DNA of 63,167 nucleotides. Origin: Pseudonocardia halophobica (GTDB lineage Bacteria; Actinomycetota; Actinomycetes; Mycobacteriales; Pseudonocardiaceae). A program made the translations under genes and the position numbers. Where the stretch lies: the NCBI RefSeq assembly GCF_027922425.1, contig NZ_BSFQ01000043.1, forward strand, positions 1-63,167, read 5' to 3'. Below the pieces are notes generated by a model that was not told the origin of the DNA, searched no databases, and saw only the letters and a list, made by a program, of their open reading frames with translations. Positions 17,112 through 25,568 of the stretch are shown here, one piece after another (within the stretch, counting starts at the first letter, position 1; each line of letters opens with the position of its first letter).

Positions 17112-17528
17112 ATGACCATGACGAGTCAGCCTGCACCGGGACCCGGTCCGCGCGCCCGCAACCGCGTCTTCGAGGGGTTCCGCCGGGCGGAGCTGCTGCT
17201 GGCCGACCGGCGCCCGCTCGACGCGTTGCAGGCCCTGCTCCCCGCCCTGGAGAGCCAGCCCAACGCACCGTCGGTCCACCTGCTCGCGGGCCGCGCCTAC
17301 CTCGACTCGGCCCAGCTCGCCAAGGCCGAGGAGGCCTTCTGCCGGGTGCTCGAGCTCGACCCGGCGGACCACTACGCCCGCTTCGCGCTCGGCAAGGCAC
17401 TGCAGCGGCAGGGCAGGCTGGGCGAGGCCAAGGGCCAGCTGCAGATGGCCACGGTCATGGACCCGCGCCCGGAGTACCAGGAGGCGCTGGGAGAGGTGCG
17501 CGCGCGGATCGCCCGCATCACCGAGTAG
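17112..17528 (+). CDS. tetratricopeptide repeat protein
   Basis: A 138-residue soluble protein with two to three TPR units: PLDALQALLPALESQPNAPS, AYLDSAQLAKAEEAFCRVLE and ARFALGKALQRQGRLGEAKG. Such repeats form a helical protein-binding surface; partners are unknown. TACCGT at 17102-17107 ends 4 bp before the first ATG, and a second ATG two codons later is an alternative, so a leaderless start is likely. It is divergent from eno. Confidence 0.75.
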   Translation: MTMTSQPAPGPGPRARNRVFEGFRRAELLLADRRPLDALQALLPALESQPNAPSVHLLAGRAYLDSAQLAKAEEAFCRVLELDPADHYARFALGKALQRQGRLGEAKGQLQMATVMDPRPEYQEALGEVRARIARITE

Positions 17529-17660
17529 GCCGTCTCACGGGCAGCGCCGGCCGATCACCCGATAGATCACGGTTGCGCCTCACGTTCCGACATCGATCGC
17601 AAAACGGACATAAGCCCAGGTCGGCCCCTGTCCCCGGCCTACCGCGTCCCCCGTTCGAGA

Positions 17661-17700
17661 AGCTAGCCTCACCTCGGTCCGCTGAGCCTCACCTCAGCGG
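17661..17700 (+). promoter_or_regulatory. putative iron-regulator (IdeR/DtxR-type) site upstream of efeUOB
   Basis: Two direct copies of AGCCTCACCTC lie exactly 20 bp apart (17665 and 17685), 30-60 bp before efeU. TAGCCTCACCT resembles a half of the IdeR/DtxR box (TTAGGTTAGCCTAACCT as I recall it). The second copy is also the loop and edge of an inverted repeat CCGCTGAG/CTCAGCGG at 17679-17700. An iron-dependent operator is inferred from sequence and from the gene it precedes. Confidence 0.5.
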
Positions 17701-17730
17701 AGGTACGCCGACACAGAGGAGACCGGGACG

Positions 17731-18555
17731 GTGCTGGGCAACGCCCTGATCGGGTTGCGCGAGGGCCTCGAGGCCTCGCTGGTCGTCAGCATCCTCGTCG
17801 CCTTCCTGATCCGCACCGACCGCCGGCACGAACTGCCGAAGGTGTGGGCGGGCGTCGCGTTCGCGATCCTGGTCAGCGTCGGCGTCACGCTCGGGCTCAC
17901 GCTGGCCGAGCAGGCCCTCACCTTCGAGGCCTCCGAGGCGCTCGGCGGCTCGCTCTCCATCGTCGCCGTCGCGTTCGTCACCTGGATGATCTTCTGGATG
18001 CGGTCCAACGCCCGCGCGCTGAAGTCCGAGCTCGAGGGCAAGCTCGAGGCGGCGATCAAGATGGGTCCGGCCGCCGTCGTCGTGATGGCCACGCTCGCCG
18101 TGGGGCGCGAGGGCCTCGAGACCGCCGTGTTCTTCTTCGCCGCGGCGCAGGCCGCGGGCGAGACCGTGCAGCCGCTGGTCGGCTTCCTGATCGGCATCGC
18201 GATCTCCGTGGTCATCGCCTACGCGATCTACCGCGGCGCCATGCGGATCAACCTCGCCAAGTTCTTCACGGTCACCGGGTTCTTCCTGATCTTCGTCGCC
18301 GCCGGGATCCTGGCCTACGGCGTGCACGACCTGCAGGAGGCCGGGATCCTGCCCGGCCTCACCACCCTCGCGTTCGACGTGAGCGCCGCGATCCCGCCGG
18401 ACTCGTGGTACGGGACGCTCCTCAAGGGCGTCCTCAACTTCTCCCCGCAGACCACGGTGCTCGAGGCCGTCGTCTGGTGTCTCTACGTCGCCGTCGTCCT
18501 GACGCTGTTCCTGTTGCCCCAGCGCACGCGGTCCACCACCGCCGCCACCGCGTGA
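17731..18555 (+). CDS. efeU: EfeU/Ftr1-family iron permease
   Basis: A 274-residue multi-pass membrane permease of the OFeT (EfeU/Ftr1) family that moves iron across the inner membrane. Two REGLE motifs supply the iron-path glutamates: GLREGLEASLVVSI near residue 10 and AVGREGLETAVFFF near 130. Seven membrane segments fit the hydrophobicity. The GTG start has GAGGAG upstream. It heads efeUOB; efeO follows after 20 bp. Confidence 0.94.
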   Translation: MLGNALIGLREGLEASLVVSILVAFLIRTDRRHELPKVWAGVAFAILVSVGVTLGLTLAEQALTFEASEALGGSLSIVAVAFVTWMIFWMRSNARALKSELEGKLEAAIKMGPAAVVVMATLAVGREGLETAVFFFAAAQAAGETVQPLVGFLIGIAISVVIAYAIYRGAMRINLAKFFTVTGFFLIFVAAGILAYGVHDLQEAGILPGLTTLAFDVSAAIPPDSWYGTLLKGVLNFSPQTTVLEAVVWCLYVAVVLTLFLLPQRTRSTTAATA

Positions 18556-18575
18556 CATCACCGAGGAGAACGCCC

Positions 18576-19739
18576 ATGCCCCGCAGGACCCCGGATCACC
18601 GCAGAGCAGGCGCCGCCCTGCTCGCGGCCGGCACCGCCCTGCTGCTCGCCGGCTGCACCAGCACGGCCCAGCCCCCGGCCGCCCAGCAGGGCGGCGGCGG
18701 GCCGATCGCGGTGACCGCCAGCGACTCCGCCTGCCAGGTCTCGGCCACCGAGGCGCCCGCCGGCAACATCTCCTTCACCGTGAAGAACACGGGCACGAAG
18801 GTCACCGAGTTCTACCTCTACGGCACCGGCGACCGGATCATGGGCGAGGTCGAGAACATCGGCCCCGGCCTGTCCCGCGACCTCATCGTCGAGGTGCCCG
18901 ACGGCGGCAGCTACACCACCGCCTGCAAGCCCGGCATGGTCGGCGACGGCATCCGCGCTCCCTTCACCGTGACCGGTACGGCCCAGCGCTCCACGGACAC
19001 CAACGCGAAGCTCGCCGAGGCCACCGCCGGGTACACGCGCTACGTCACCTCCCAGATCGAGGCGCTCGTCGCCAAGAACAAGGAGTTCACCGACGCCGTC
19101 AAGGCCGGCAACGTGGACCAGGCCAAGGCCCTGTACCCGGTCGCGCGCACCTACTGGGAGCGGGTCGAGCCGGTCGCGGAGTCCTTCGGCGATCTCGACC
19201 CAAAGATGGACGGCCGCGAGGACGACGAGCGCGAGCCGGGCGTGGCGTTCACCGGTTACCACCGGCTCGAGAAGGACCTGTGGGTCGACGGCCTGCAGGC
19301 CGACTCGGGGCAGATCGCCGACCAGCTCGACGCGGACATCCTCGACCTGCAGAACCGCGTGAAGTCCGTCCAGTTCACCCCCGTCGAGCTCGCCAACGGC
19401 GCCAAGGAGCTGCTCGACGAGGTCGCCACCGGCAAGATCACCGGTGAGGAGGACCGCTACTCGCACACAGACCTCTGGGACTTCAAAGCCAACGTCGAGG
19501 GCAGCCAGGCCTCCGTCGCGGCGCTGCGCCCCGTGATCGACGAGAAGGACCCGAACCTGGGCCCGACGCTCGACCAGCGCTTTGCCGACGTGGAGAAGCT
19601 GCTCGAGGGCTACCGCACGCCGAACGGCGGCTTCGTGCTGTACACGCAGCTGACCCCGGAGGACACCAAGAAGATGGCCGACTCCGTCGACGCGCTCGCC
19701 GAGCCGGTCTCCCAGGTCGCAGGAGTCGTCACGTCGTGA
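18576..19739 (+). CDS. efeO: EfeO iron-uptake lipoprotein
   Basis: A 387-residue exported protein. The signal peptide ends in a lipobox, LLLAGC with Cys27, so it is anchored outside the membrane. The first domain is a cupredoxin-like domain (about 40-140). The second is the M75 helical domain with the HxxE motif in GYHRLEKDLW, the proposed ferric or ferrous binding site. EfeO delivers iron to EfeU in the elemental-iron system. The ATG follows GAGGAG, and the stop overlaps the efeB start. Confidence 0.93.
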   Translation: MPRRTPDHRRAGAALLAAGTALLLAGCTSTAQPPAAQQGGGGPIAVTASDSACQVSATEAPAGNISFTVKNTGTKVTEFYLYGTGDRIMGEVENIGPGLSRDLIVEVPDGGSYTTACKPGMVGDGIRAPFTVTGTAQRSTDTNAKLAEATAGYTRYVTSQIEALVAKNKEFTDAVKAGNVDQAKALYPVARTYWERVEPVAESFGDLDPKMDGREDDEREPGVAFTGYHRLEKDLWVDGLQADSGQIADQLDADILDLQNRVKSVQFTPVELANGAKELLDEVATGKITGEEDRYSHTDLWDFKANVEGSQASVAALRPVIDEKDPNLGPTLDQRFADVEKLLEGYRTPNGGFVLYTQLTPEDTKKMADSVDALAEPVSQVAGVVTS

Positions 19740-21058
19740 GTGCGAGCCGGTCCCCGTCCTCGGCCCCGGAGAGCCCGCCCGTCGGGCCGCCGCCCACTGA
19801 CCCGCCCAGCGGCGGGGACGGTGGGGGCGGCATGTCCCGGCGCAGGCTGTTCGGCTACGCGGGGGCCGGCGTCGCGCTGGCCGGCGCCGGCGCGGCGATC
19901 GGCTACGCCGCCGGGTCCTCCGGCGGCGGGCCGGACCGCCCGGGCGTCGTCCCGTTCCGGGACACGCACCAGGCCGGGATCGTCACGCCGGCGCAGGACC
20001 GGCTGCACTTCGTGGCGATGGACCTGACCACCACCGACCGCGCCGAGGTCCAGCGGCTGCTGCAGAAGTGGACCACCGCGGCCGAGCGGATGACGGCCGG
20101 GCAGGAGGTCACCGAGAACGGTGCAGTCGGGCTCAACAAGTACTCCCCGCCGACCGACACCGGCGAGGCACTCGGGCTGCCGGCCGCGTCGCTCACCCTG
20201 ACCGTCGGCTTCGGCGCGTCGTTCTTCGAGAAGCTGGGCCTGCAGGACCGGATGCCGGCCGGGCTGGCCCCGCTGCCCTCGTTCACGGGGGACAACCTCG
20301 ACCCGGCCCGGTCGGGCGGCGACATCTGCCTGCAGGCCTGCGCGGACGATCCGCAGGTCGCGGTGCACGCGATCCGCAACCTCGTGCGGATGGGCTTCGG
20401 CACCACGTCGGTCAGGTGGTCGCAGCTCGGGTTCGGCCGCACGTCGTCGACCTCGACGGCGCAGGACACCCCGCGCAACCTCTTCGGCTTCAAGGACGGC
20501 ACCAACAACCTCAAGGCCGAGGAGCCCACCGAGCTCGACGCCAACGTCTGGGTGCAGCCGGGCGACGGGCCGGAGTGGATGACGGGCGGGTCCTACCTGG
20601 TCGCGCGCCGGATCCGGATGCACATCGAGATCTGGGACCGCACGTCGCTCGACGAGCAGGAGCAGATCGTCGGGCGGTCGAAGGGCGAGGGGAACCCGCT
20701 CAGCGGGCAGAAGGAGTTCGACCTCGCCGACTTCGCGGCCAAGGGCACCGACGGGCAGCCCGCGATCGCGACTGACGCGCACATCCGGCTCGCCTCGGCC
20801 GAGACGCAGAACGGCGCGAAGATGCTGCGCCGCGGCTACAACTTCGTCGACGGCTCGGACGGCTCCGGGCACCTCGACGCCGGCCTGTTCTTCCTCGCCT
20901 TCGTCCGCAACCCGCAGACCCAGTTCGTGCCGATCCAGCGGGCGTTGGCGAACAAGGACAAGATGATGGAGTACCTGGAGCACAACGGCTCCGCGGTCTT
21001 CGCCGTCCCGCCCGGGCTGCGGGACGGGGAGTGGTGGGGCCAGGGCCTCTTCGCCTAG
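19736..21058 (+). CDS. efeB: EfeB dye-decolourising (DyP) heme peroxidase, Tat-exported
   Basis: A 440-residue DyP-type peroxidase. A long low-complexity start precedes the twin-arginine signal SRRRLFGYAG (34-43) and a hydrophobic Ala/Gly stretch, so it should fold with heme in the cytoplasm and leave by Tat. The DyP motif GFKDG (distal Asp) and the proximal heme region DAHIRLASAETQNG are present. EfeB oxidises Fe(II) for uptake, and heme release has also been proposed. The GTG start overlaps the efeO stop (GTGA). The M within GGGGM just before the RR pair could be an alternative start. Confidence 0.92.
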   Translation: MSASRSPSSAPESPPVGPPPTDPPSGGDGGGGMSRRRLFGYAGAGVALAGAGAAIGYAAGSSGGGPDRPGVVPFRDTHQAGIVTPAQDRLHFVAMDLTTTDRAEVQRLLQKWTTAAERMTAGQEVTENGAVGLNKYSPPTDTGEALGLPAASLTLTVGFGASFFEKLGLQDRMPAGLAPLPSFTGDNLDPARSGGDICLQACADDPQVAVHAIRNLVRMGFGTTSVRWSQLGFGRTSSTSTAQDTPRNLFGFKDGTNNLKAEEPTELDANVWVQPGDGPEWMTGGSYLVARRIRMHIEIWDRTSLDEQEQIVGRSKGEGNPLSGQKEFDLADFAAKGTDGQPAIATDAHIRLASAETQNGAKMLRRGYNFVDGSDGSGHLDAGLFFLAFVRNPQTQFVPIQRALANKDKMMEYLEHNGSAVFAVPPGLRDGEWWGQGLFA

Positions 21059-21087
21059 CCAGCCTCGCAAGTCGCGCCACAGCCCCC

Positions 21088-21197
21088 CGCGAGTCGGGAG
21101 CTCTGACACCGCGAGTCGGGAGCTCTGACACCGCGAGTCGGGAGCTCTGACACCGCGAGTCGGGAGCTCTGGCACCGCGAGTCGGCAGTTTCAGGCG
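21088..21197 (+). repeat. tandem array of 22-bp units, forward copy
   Basis: Five contiguous 22-bp units start at 21088, 21110, 21132, 21154 and 21176. Each begins CGCGAGTCGGGAGCTCTG, with the last diverged to CGCGAGTCGGCAGTTTC. The array fills the space between the convergent ends of efeB and the lytic transglycosylase gene. The same unit occurs inverted on the far side of that gene. Its role is unknown. Confidence 0.9.
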
Positions 21198-21232
21198 ACC
21201 GAGTTGCACATCTCGGATGCCCGGCCCGGCGC

Positions 21233-21922
21233 TCAGCTCGCCGACGCGTACCGGTCGGCGGCGGCCCAGACGTCCCGCGCGTAGTCGACCGACCGGTTGT
21301 AGGCGAGCACGCCCTCCCACCAGCCGTCGCCGGCCGCGGTGTCCCGGTCGGCGGAGCAGAGGTACGCGGCTGCGGCCCGGGCCGCGGCGTCGACGTCCTG
21401 CGGGTTCCCCTCGCCGAAGCGGGCCCAGGTTCCCGGCAGGAACTGCATCGGTCCGACGGCCCGGTCGTGCTCCCTGTCGCCGTCGAGCCGCCCGCCGTCC
21501 GTGTCCGGGATCGCGCGGGTGCCGTTCAACCCGTCCAGCCGGATCCCGACGATCGGGGGCGTGGCGACGCCGTCGACGAGCCGCGCGCCGTGGATCCGAC
21601 CGTGGTTCGACTCGACCCGCCCGATCCCGGCGAGGGTGTTCCAGGTCAGCCCGCAGCCGGGCGTCCGGTCCCGCTGGGTCTGTTCGGCCGCCGCGTACGC
21701 CTGGAGGGCCCGGGCCGGGATGCCCGTGGCCCGGGCGCGCTCGCTCGCCCACGCCGCAGGGTCCGCGTCCGAAGGCACGGGCGGCGCGGGTGTCACAGGG
21801 GTGCCGCGTGCGACGACGCCGGGCCGATCCTGCTCGCGGCCGGGCTGCCCGAGCGTCGCGACGCCGAGCACGAGCAGCCCCACGACAGCGAACACCCCGA
21901 GGAGGATCGCGAACGGACGCAC
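21233..21922 (-). CDS. membrane-anchored lytic transglycosylase (LpqU-like)
   Basis: A 229-residue protein with an N-terminal membrane or signal segment (FAILLGVFAVVGLLVLGVA) and a lytic murein transglycosylase domain. The catalytic Glu is in TLAGIGRVESNHGRIHG, and GPMQFLPGTWARFGEG and GVLAYNRSVDYARDVWAAAD are SLT landmarks. It would cleave peptidoglycan strands outside the membrane. Its place between mazG and eno is that of lpqU (Rv1022) in Mycobacterium, though no lipobox is seen. The GTG at 21922 is the first start before the hydrophobic segment. Confidence 0.85.
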   Translation of the reverse strand: MRPFAILLGVFAVVGLLVLGVATLGQPGREQDRPGVVARGTPVTPAPPVPSDADPAAWASERARATGIPARALQAYAAAEQTQRDRTPGCGLTWNTLAGIGRVESNHGRIHGARLVDGVATPPIVGIRLDGLNGTRAIPDTDGGRLDGDREHDRAVGPMQFLPGTWARFGEGNPQDVDAAARAAAAYLCSADRDTAAGDGWWEGVLAYNRSVDYARDVWAAADRYASAS

Positions 21923-21996
21923 GACTCCGACGCTACGGACGGGAACTGAGAGCGGTCTGAGCCCGACCTCCCGGGATGTGCGACTCGGACGCCCGA

Positions 21997-22105
21997 AACT
22001 CCCGACTCGCGGTGCCGGAACTCCCGACTCGCGGTGCTACAACTCCCGACTCGCGGTGCCAGAACTCCCGACTCGCGGTGCCAGAACTCGCGACTCGCGG
22101 GGGGG
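21997..22105 (-). repeat. tandem array of 22-bp units, inverted copy
   Basis: Five units start at 21997, 22019, 22041, 22063 and 22085. On the plus strand they read AACTCCCGACTCGCGGTGC with a variable end (CGG, TAC, CAG, CAG), which is the reverse complement of the units at 21088-21197. The array runs directly into the mazG stop codon. The two arrays bracket the transglycosylase gene in opposite orientation. Confidence 0.9.
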
Positions 22106-23017
22106 TCAGGCGGGCCAGGCGCGGCGCCAGGTCTCGGGGTCGAGGGAGTGGGGGTCGGCGCCCTGGGCGGCGGCGGAGCGCTCCGCGGCCCGGACCCGGT
22201 CGGCGAAGGCGCGGGCGGCGGAGCGCAGCTCGGCCTCCGGATCGGCACCACCCAGCTTGGCCTGCGCGACCTGCCGGAACAGCTCCTCCCCCACCCTGCC
22301 TCCGGCGGGCAGCAGGTCCTCGGGGAGCCCGGCGCGGGCGGTGCGGGAAACCAGCTTCGCGGCGAGCGCGACGGCCGGCTGCCCCAGCGGCACCCCGTCG
22401 ACCGACGAGCTGCGCTGTTTCTCCGCGCGCTTGAGCTCCTCCCACCGTCCCTCCTGCGCGGTCGCTGTCTCGATCCGCTCGGACCCGGCGAAGACGTGCG
22501 GGTGCCGCCCGACGAGCTTGGCCACCAGCCCGTCGGCCACCGCGTCGATGTCGAAGGCGCCCTCGGCCGCCTCCTGCGCGACCCGGGCGTGGAACAGCAC
22601 CTGGAGCAGCACGTCCCCCAGCTCCTCGCGCATGTCGGCGCGGTCGCCGTCCTCGATCGCCTGGTAGAGCTCGTAGCACTCCTCGACGAGGTACTGCAGC
22701 AGCGACTCGTGGGTCTGCTCGGCGTCCCACGGGCAACCGCCCGGCGAGCGCAGCCGGTCCATGACGGCCACGGCGTCGAGCAGCGCGGCACCCTCGGGCT
22801 CGGGCACGGCGACGGCGCCCGCGGTCGGCTCGCAGGTCAGCAGCACGGCGTCGTCGGGAAGCTGGCCGGCCACGGGCTCGGCCCCGGCCGCCTCCACGAC
22901 GTCCGCGGGCACCGAGGGGTCCGCGTAGACGGCGGAGGCGGCGCGCAGGGCGGGCAGCGCGGCGGCCGGCAGGACGGCGCCGAGCCGCCGGGACAGGACG
23001 ATCACCGTGGGAGCCAC
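22106..23017 (-). CDS. mazG: MazG nucleoside triphosphate pyrophosphohydrolase
   Basis: A 303-residue all-alpha NTP pyrophosphohydrolase that removes non-canonical or oxidised nucleotides. The MazG signature CPWDAEQTHESLLQYLVEE lies near 93-111, followed by the metal ligands in EECYELYQAIE and ELGDVLLQVLFHARVA. GRHPHVF and WEELKRAEK follow. The N-terminal ~85 residues are the extension seen in actinobacterial MazG. GTG 23017 was used as the start. In related genomes it follows mfd; here six other genes lie between. Confidence 0.92.
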   Translation of the reverse strand: MAPTVIVLSRRLGAVLPAAALPALRAASAVYADPSVPADVVEAAGAEPVAGQLPDDAVLLTCEPTAGAVAVPEPEGAALLDAVAVMDRLRSPGGCPWDAEQTHESLLQYLVEECYELYQAIEDGDRADMREELGDVLLQVLFHARVAQEAAEGAFDIDAVADGLVAKLVGRHPHVFAGSERIETATAQEGRWEELKRAEKQRSSSVDGVPLGQPAVALAAKLVSRTARAGLPEDLLPAGGRVGEELFRQVAQAKLGGADPEAELRSAARAFADRVRAAERSAAAQGADPHSLDPETWRRAWPA

Positions 23018-23051
23018 GTCCCCAGTCTCCCCCGGCGCCGGGCGCCGGGTC

Positions 23052-23963
23052 TCAGCCCCCGGCCGGGCCGATGATGGTGCCGGACTGCTGCCCCTCGGCC
23101 ACGACCCTCATGCGCACCGGGTCCCACACCCCGAACCGTGGGTTGACCTGGACGTTCCCGGCGTCGGGCTGGGTCAGCCGCTCCCCGATCGACGCCAACG
23201 TGTCCTGGTCGATGGAGGTCGCGGCGGACGGGCCCTCCGCGGGCGCGTTCGTGACGCGGTCCGTCACGTGCAGCACCAGCCAGATCCCCTGGCCCGGGGA
23301 GGGCTGGAACGCCACGGTCTGCCCGGCGGGCGTGCCGAACAGGACGGTCGTGGCGGTGTCGGGGTCGGTCGCGGCGCGGTAGGTCTGGCCGGTCTGCGCG
23401 GTGCGCGGGTCGGCCAGCACCTCACGGGCCCGGTCCCCGCCGGCGGCGACGGCACGGGCCTTCTCCTCGGCGTCGGCCTGCGAGGTCGCCGCGACGAGGT
23501 CGGCGGTGACGGCGAGCCCGTCGACGTACTTCTCGGCCAGGGCGATCGCGAGCAGCCGGTCGCGGGCCCGCTCGCGCAGGGCGGCGCCCTCGAACAGGCT
23601 GCGGTCCAGCTGCAGGGCCGAGGGGTCGGCGAGCAGGGCGTCGACCCGGTCCTCGCCGACCGTGATGCCCTCGCGCGCCGCCGCCGCGGTGACCAGCTCG
23701 TGGCTGACCTGCGTGCTCACGACGTACCGGGCGACGTCCGCGTCGGCGATCTCGCCGGTGCTCTGCGCGGAGAGCTCGGCCTTGTGCGCCAGCGCGGTGT
23801 CGATCCGGCTCTGGACCTCCGCGAGGCCCACCGACCGGTCCGCCACGATCACCGCCGACCCGACCTGGCTGGGACCGCTGCCGCAGCCCGCGGCCACCGC
23901 CCCCACCGCGCACGCGGCGACGATCACTCGGCCGATCCGGCCCGGGCGTCCGATGCTCCGCAC
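23052..23963 (-). CDS. SurA N-terminal-like lipoprotein (putative foldase)
   Basis: About 303 residues with a basic start, a hydrophobic segment and lipobox VAAGC (Cys27). The region GSAVIVADRSVGLAEVQSRI followed by long helices resembles the SurA N-terminal chaperone-like domain found in actinobacterial exported proteins; no PPIase domain is evident. It probably assists folding of exported proteins. The GTG at 23963 was preferred because AGAAGG lies about 8 nt upstream; a GTG three codons earlier is possible. It lies 34 bp upstream of mazG and is likely cotranscribed. Confidence 0.78.
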   Translation of the reverse strand: MRSIGRPGRIGRVIVAACAVGAVAAGCGSGPSQVGSAVIVADRSVGLAEVQSRIDTALAHKAELSAQSTGEIADADVARYVVSTQVSHELVTAAAAREGITVGEDRVDALLADPSALQLDRSLFEGAALRERARDRLLAIALAEKYVDGLAVTADLVAATSQADAEEKARAVAAGGDRAREVLADPRTAQTGQTYRAATDPDTATTVLFGTPAGQTVAFQPSPGQGIWLVLHVTDRVTNAPAEGPSAATSIDQDTLASIGERLTQPDAGNVQVNPRFGVWDPVRMRVVAEGQQSGTIIGPAGG

Positions 23964-24013
23964 GGCCGTCACCTTCTCACGGCCGGACGTGCGACAGATC
24001 ACCCCACCCGGAT

Positions 24014-24592
24014 TCAGCCCACCCGGACGACGACGGTGTCGCACACCTTGTCGGCGAAGGTCTGGCGCCGCTCGTCCCACAGCGGCCAGAGGTAGCCCAG
24101 GTACAGCGGCGCCGCGTCGAGGACGTGCGCGAGCTGGTGGGCGAGCGTCGCCCAGAAGCCGAGCGTGCCGCCGTCGCGGGCCTGGACCAGTCTCGTGCCC
24201 ATCAGCTGCTTGCCGAGGCTCTGCCCGGTGGTGCCCTGCCGGTAGCAGGTGTTCCACAGCGCGAAGGCGAAGGCGGCGAGGTAGAAGACGCCGGCGATCC
24301 CGAAGACCACCCCGAGATCGTTCGAGATGGCGAGGCCGAGCAGTCCCAGCGAGGCGATGACACCGGGGATCAGCCCGTCGACCAGCGCCGAGCCCACGCG
24401 GGAGCCCCAGGAGGCGTAGTCGGGCCGCGGCGGGACCGGCGGCGGGTAGGCGCCGTAGGGGGCCGGGTACTGCGGCGCGTACGGCCCGCCGTAGGGCGGC
24501 TGCGCATACTGCTGGGGCGCGTACTGCGGCGCGTACTGCGGCGGCTGCGGCTCCCACGGTGTGCGGGGCGGCTGCGGCGGGGTGACGGTCAC
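24014..24592 (-). CDS. RDD-family membrane protein
   Basis: A 192-residue protein. The first ~55 residues are Pro/Gln/Tyr-rich with APQYAPQ-type repeats, and an RDD domain follows. It begins SWGSRVGSALVDGLIPGVIA, has two further hydrophobic segments, and GKQLMGTRLVQARDGGTLGF, the typical second half. RDD proteins are poorly understood; some act in ion exchange. The GTG at 24592 follows GGAGGACCC. Confidence 0.85.
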   Translation of the reverse strand: MTVTPPQPPRTPWEPQPPQYAPQYAPQQYAQPPYGGPYAPQYPAPYGAYPPPVPPRPDYASWGSRVGSALVDGLIPGVIASLGLLGLAISNDLGVVFGIAGVFYLAAFAFALWNTCYRQGTTGQSLGKQLMGTRLVQARDGGTLGFWATLAHQLAHVLDAAPLYLGYLWPLWDERRQTFADKVCDTVVVRVG

Positions 24593-24839
24593 GGGTCCTC
24601 CGGGCGGCTGGGTCGTCGGCGCGGGTGATCAGCGCGGCAGCCCGGACTCGACCGGCGGACCTCCGCCGTTAGCACCGCTCCGAGGACCGCGTGGGTGGGT
24701 GTCGGGCGATCGCCGGACCCCTACCCGCGCGAACCTGACATACCGTCGACCGTGCCCGGTGCCTGCGGTCCACCGCCCCGCAGGTGCCGGGCCCGCGTCG
24801 GTCCCTGCGATCCGCGGATCCGGCCCGTACGCTGCGGCG

Positions 24840-25568
24840 ATGACGAACCGGCTGGCCAACGTCGTGGTCGACGGCACGGACCCGCGGCGGCTGGCCCGGT
24901 TCTGGGCCGAGCTGCTGGGCTGGCCGGTCGCTCACGAGTCGGACGACGAGGTGGACGTCCGGTCCCCGCACGCGCCCTGGACGTTCGACCTGGTCTTCGG
25001 GTCGGTGCCGGAGCCGCGGAGCGGGAAGAACCGCATTCACCTCGACCTCGCGAGCAGCTCGCCCGGCCACCAGCTCGAGCTCGTCGAACGGGCCGTCCGG
25101 CTCGGCGCCCGGCCCGCCGACGTCGGCCAGCACGCCGTTCCGTGGGTGGTGCTCGCCGACCCCGAGGGCAACGAGTTCTGCGTGCTGGAGCCCCGTGAGG
25201 AGTACGCCGGGGCGGGTGCGCTGGCCGCGGTCGTCGTCGACGTCCCGGACCCCTCGGCGGCCGCGGAGTTCTGGTCCGCGGTCGCGGGCCTGCCCGTGGG
25301 CCGGGACGACGGCACCGTGGCCGGTCTGCGCCCGCCGCCCGGCCTGCCGTGGCTCGAGTTCCTGCACTCGACCGCGCCGAAGACACGCAAGGACCGGCTG
25401 CACCTCGATGTCGACCCGGTCGGCGACCAGGCGGCCGCGGTGGCCGAGCTGGAGCGGCGCGGCGCGACCCGGGTGGACGTCGGGCAGGGCCCGGAGGTGT
25501 CCTGGGTGGTCCTGGCCGACCCGTGGGGCGGGGAGTTCTGCGTGCTCCGGCCCGGGGTGACGGGCTAG
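24840..25568 (+). CDS. two-domain VOC (glyoxalase-like) protein
   Basis: A 242-residue protein made of two vicinal-oxygen-chelate modules. Each starts with a variant of VVVDGTDPRRLARFWAELLG (first) or VVVDVPDPSAAAEFWSAVAG (second) and ends with VVLADPEGNEFCVLEP or VVLADPWGGEFCVLRP. His and Glu ligands are present in both. This fits the glyoxalase/bleomycin-resistance superfamily of unknown substrate. TACGCT lies about 8 bp before the ATG, with no Shine-Dalgarno, so a leaderless start is likely. Its last codons overlap the convergent response regulator by 4 bp. Confidence 0.85.
   Translation: MTNRLANVVVDGTDPRRLARFWAELLGWPVAHESDDEVDVRSPHAPWTFDLVFGSVPEPRSGKNRIHLDLASSSPGHQLELVERAVRLGARPADVGQHAVPWVVLADPEGNEFCVLEPREEYAGAGALAAVVVDVPDPSAAAEFWSAVAGLPVGRDDGTVAGLRPPPGLPWLEFLHSTAPKTRKDRLHLDVDPVGDQAAAVAELERRGATRVDVGQGPEVSWVVLADPWGGEFCVLRPGVTG

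Noticed and set aside
17536..17660. A small gene between the TPR gene and efeU
   Set aside because: No frame has a ribosome site or recognisable sequence; the stretch behaves as promoter DNA for efeUOB.
21088..22105. CRISPR array
   Set aside because: Units are contiguous 22-bp tandem copies without spacers, in two opposite blocks, and no cas gene is present.
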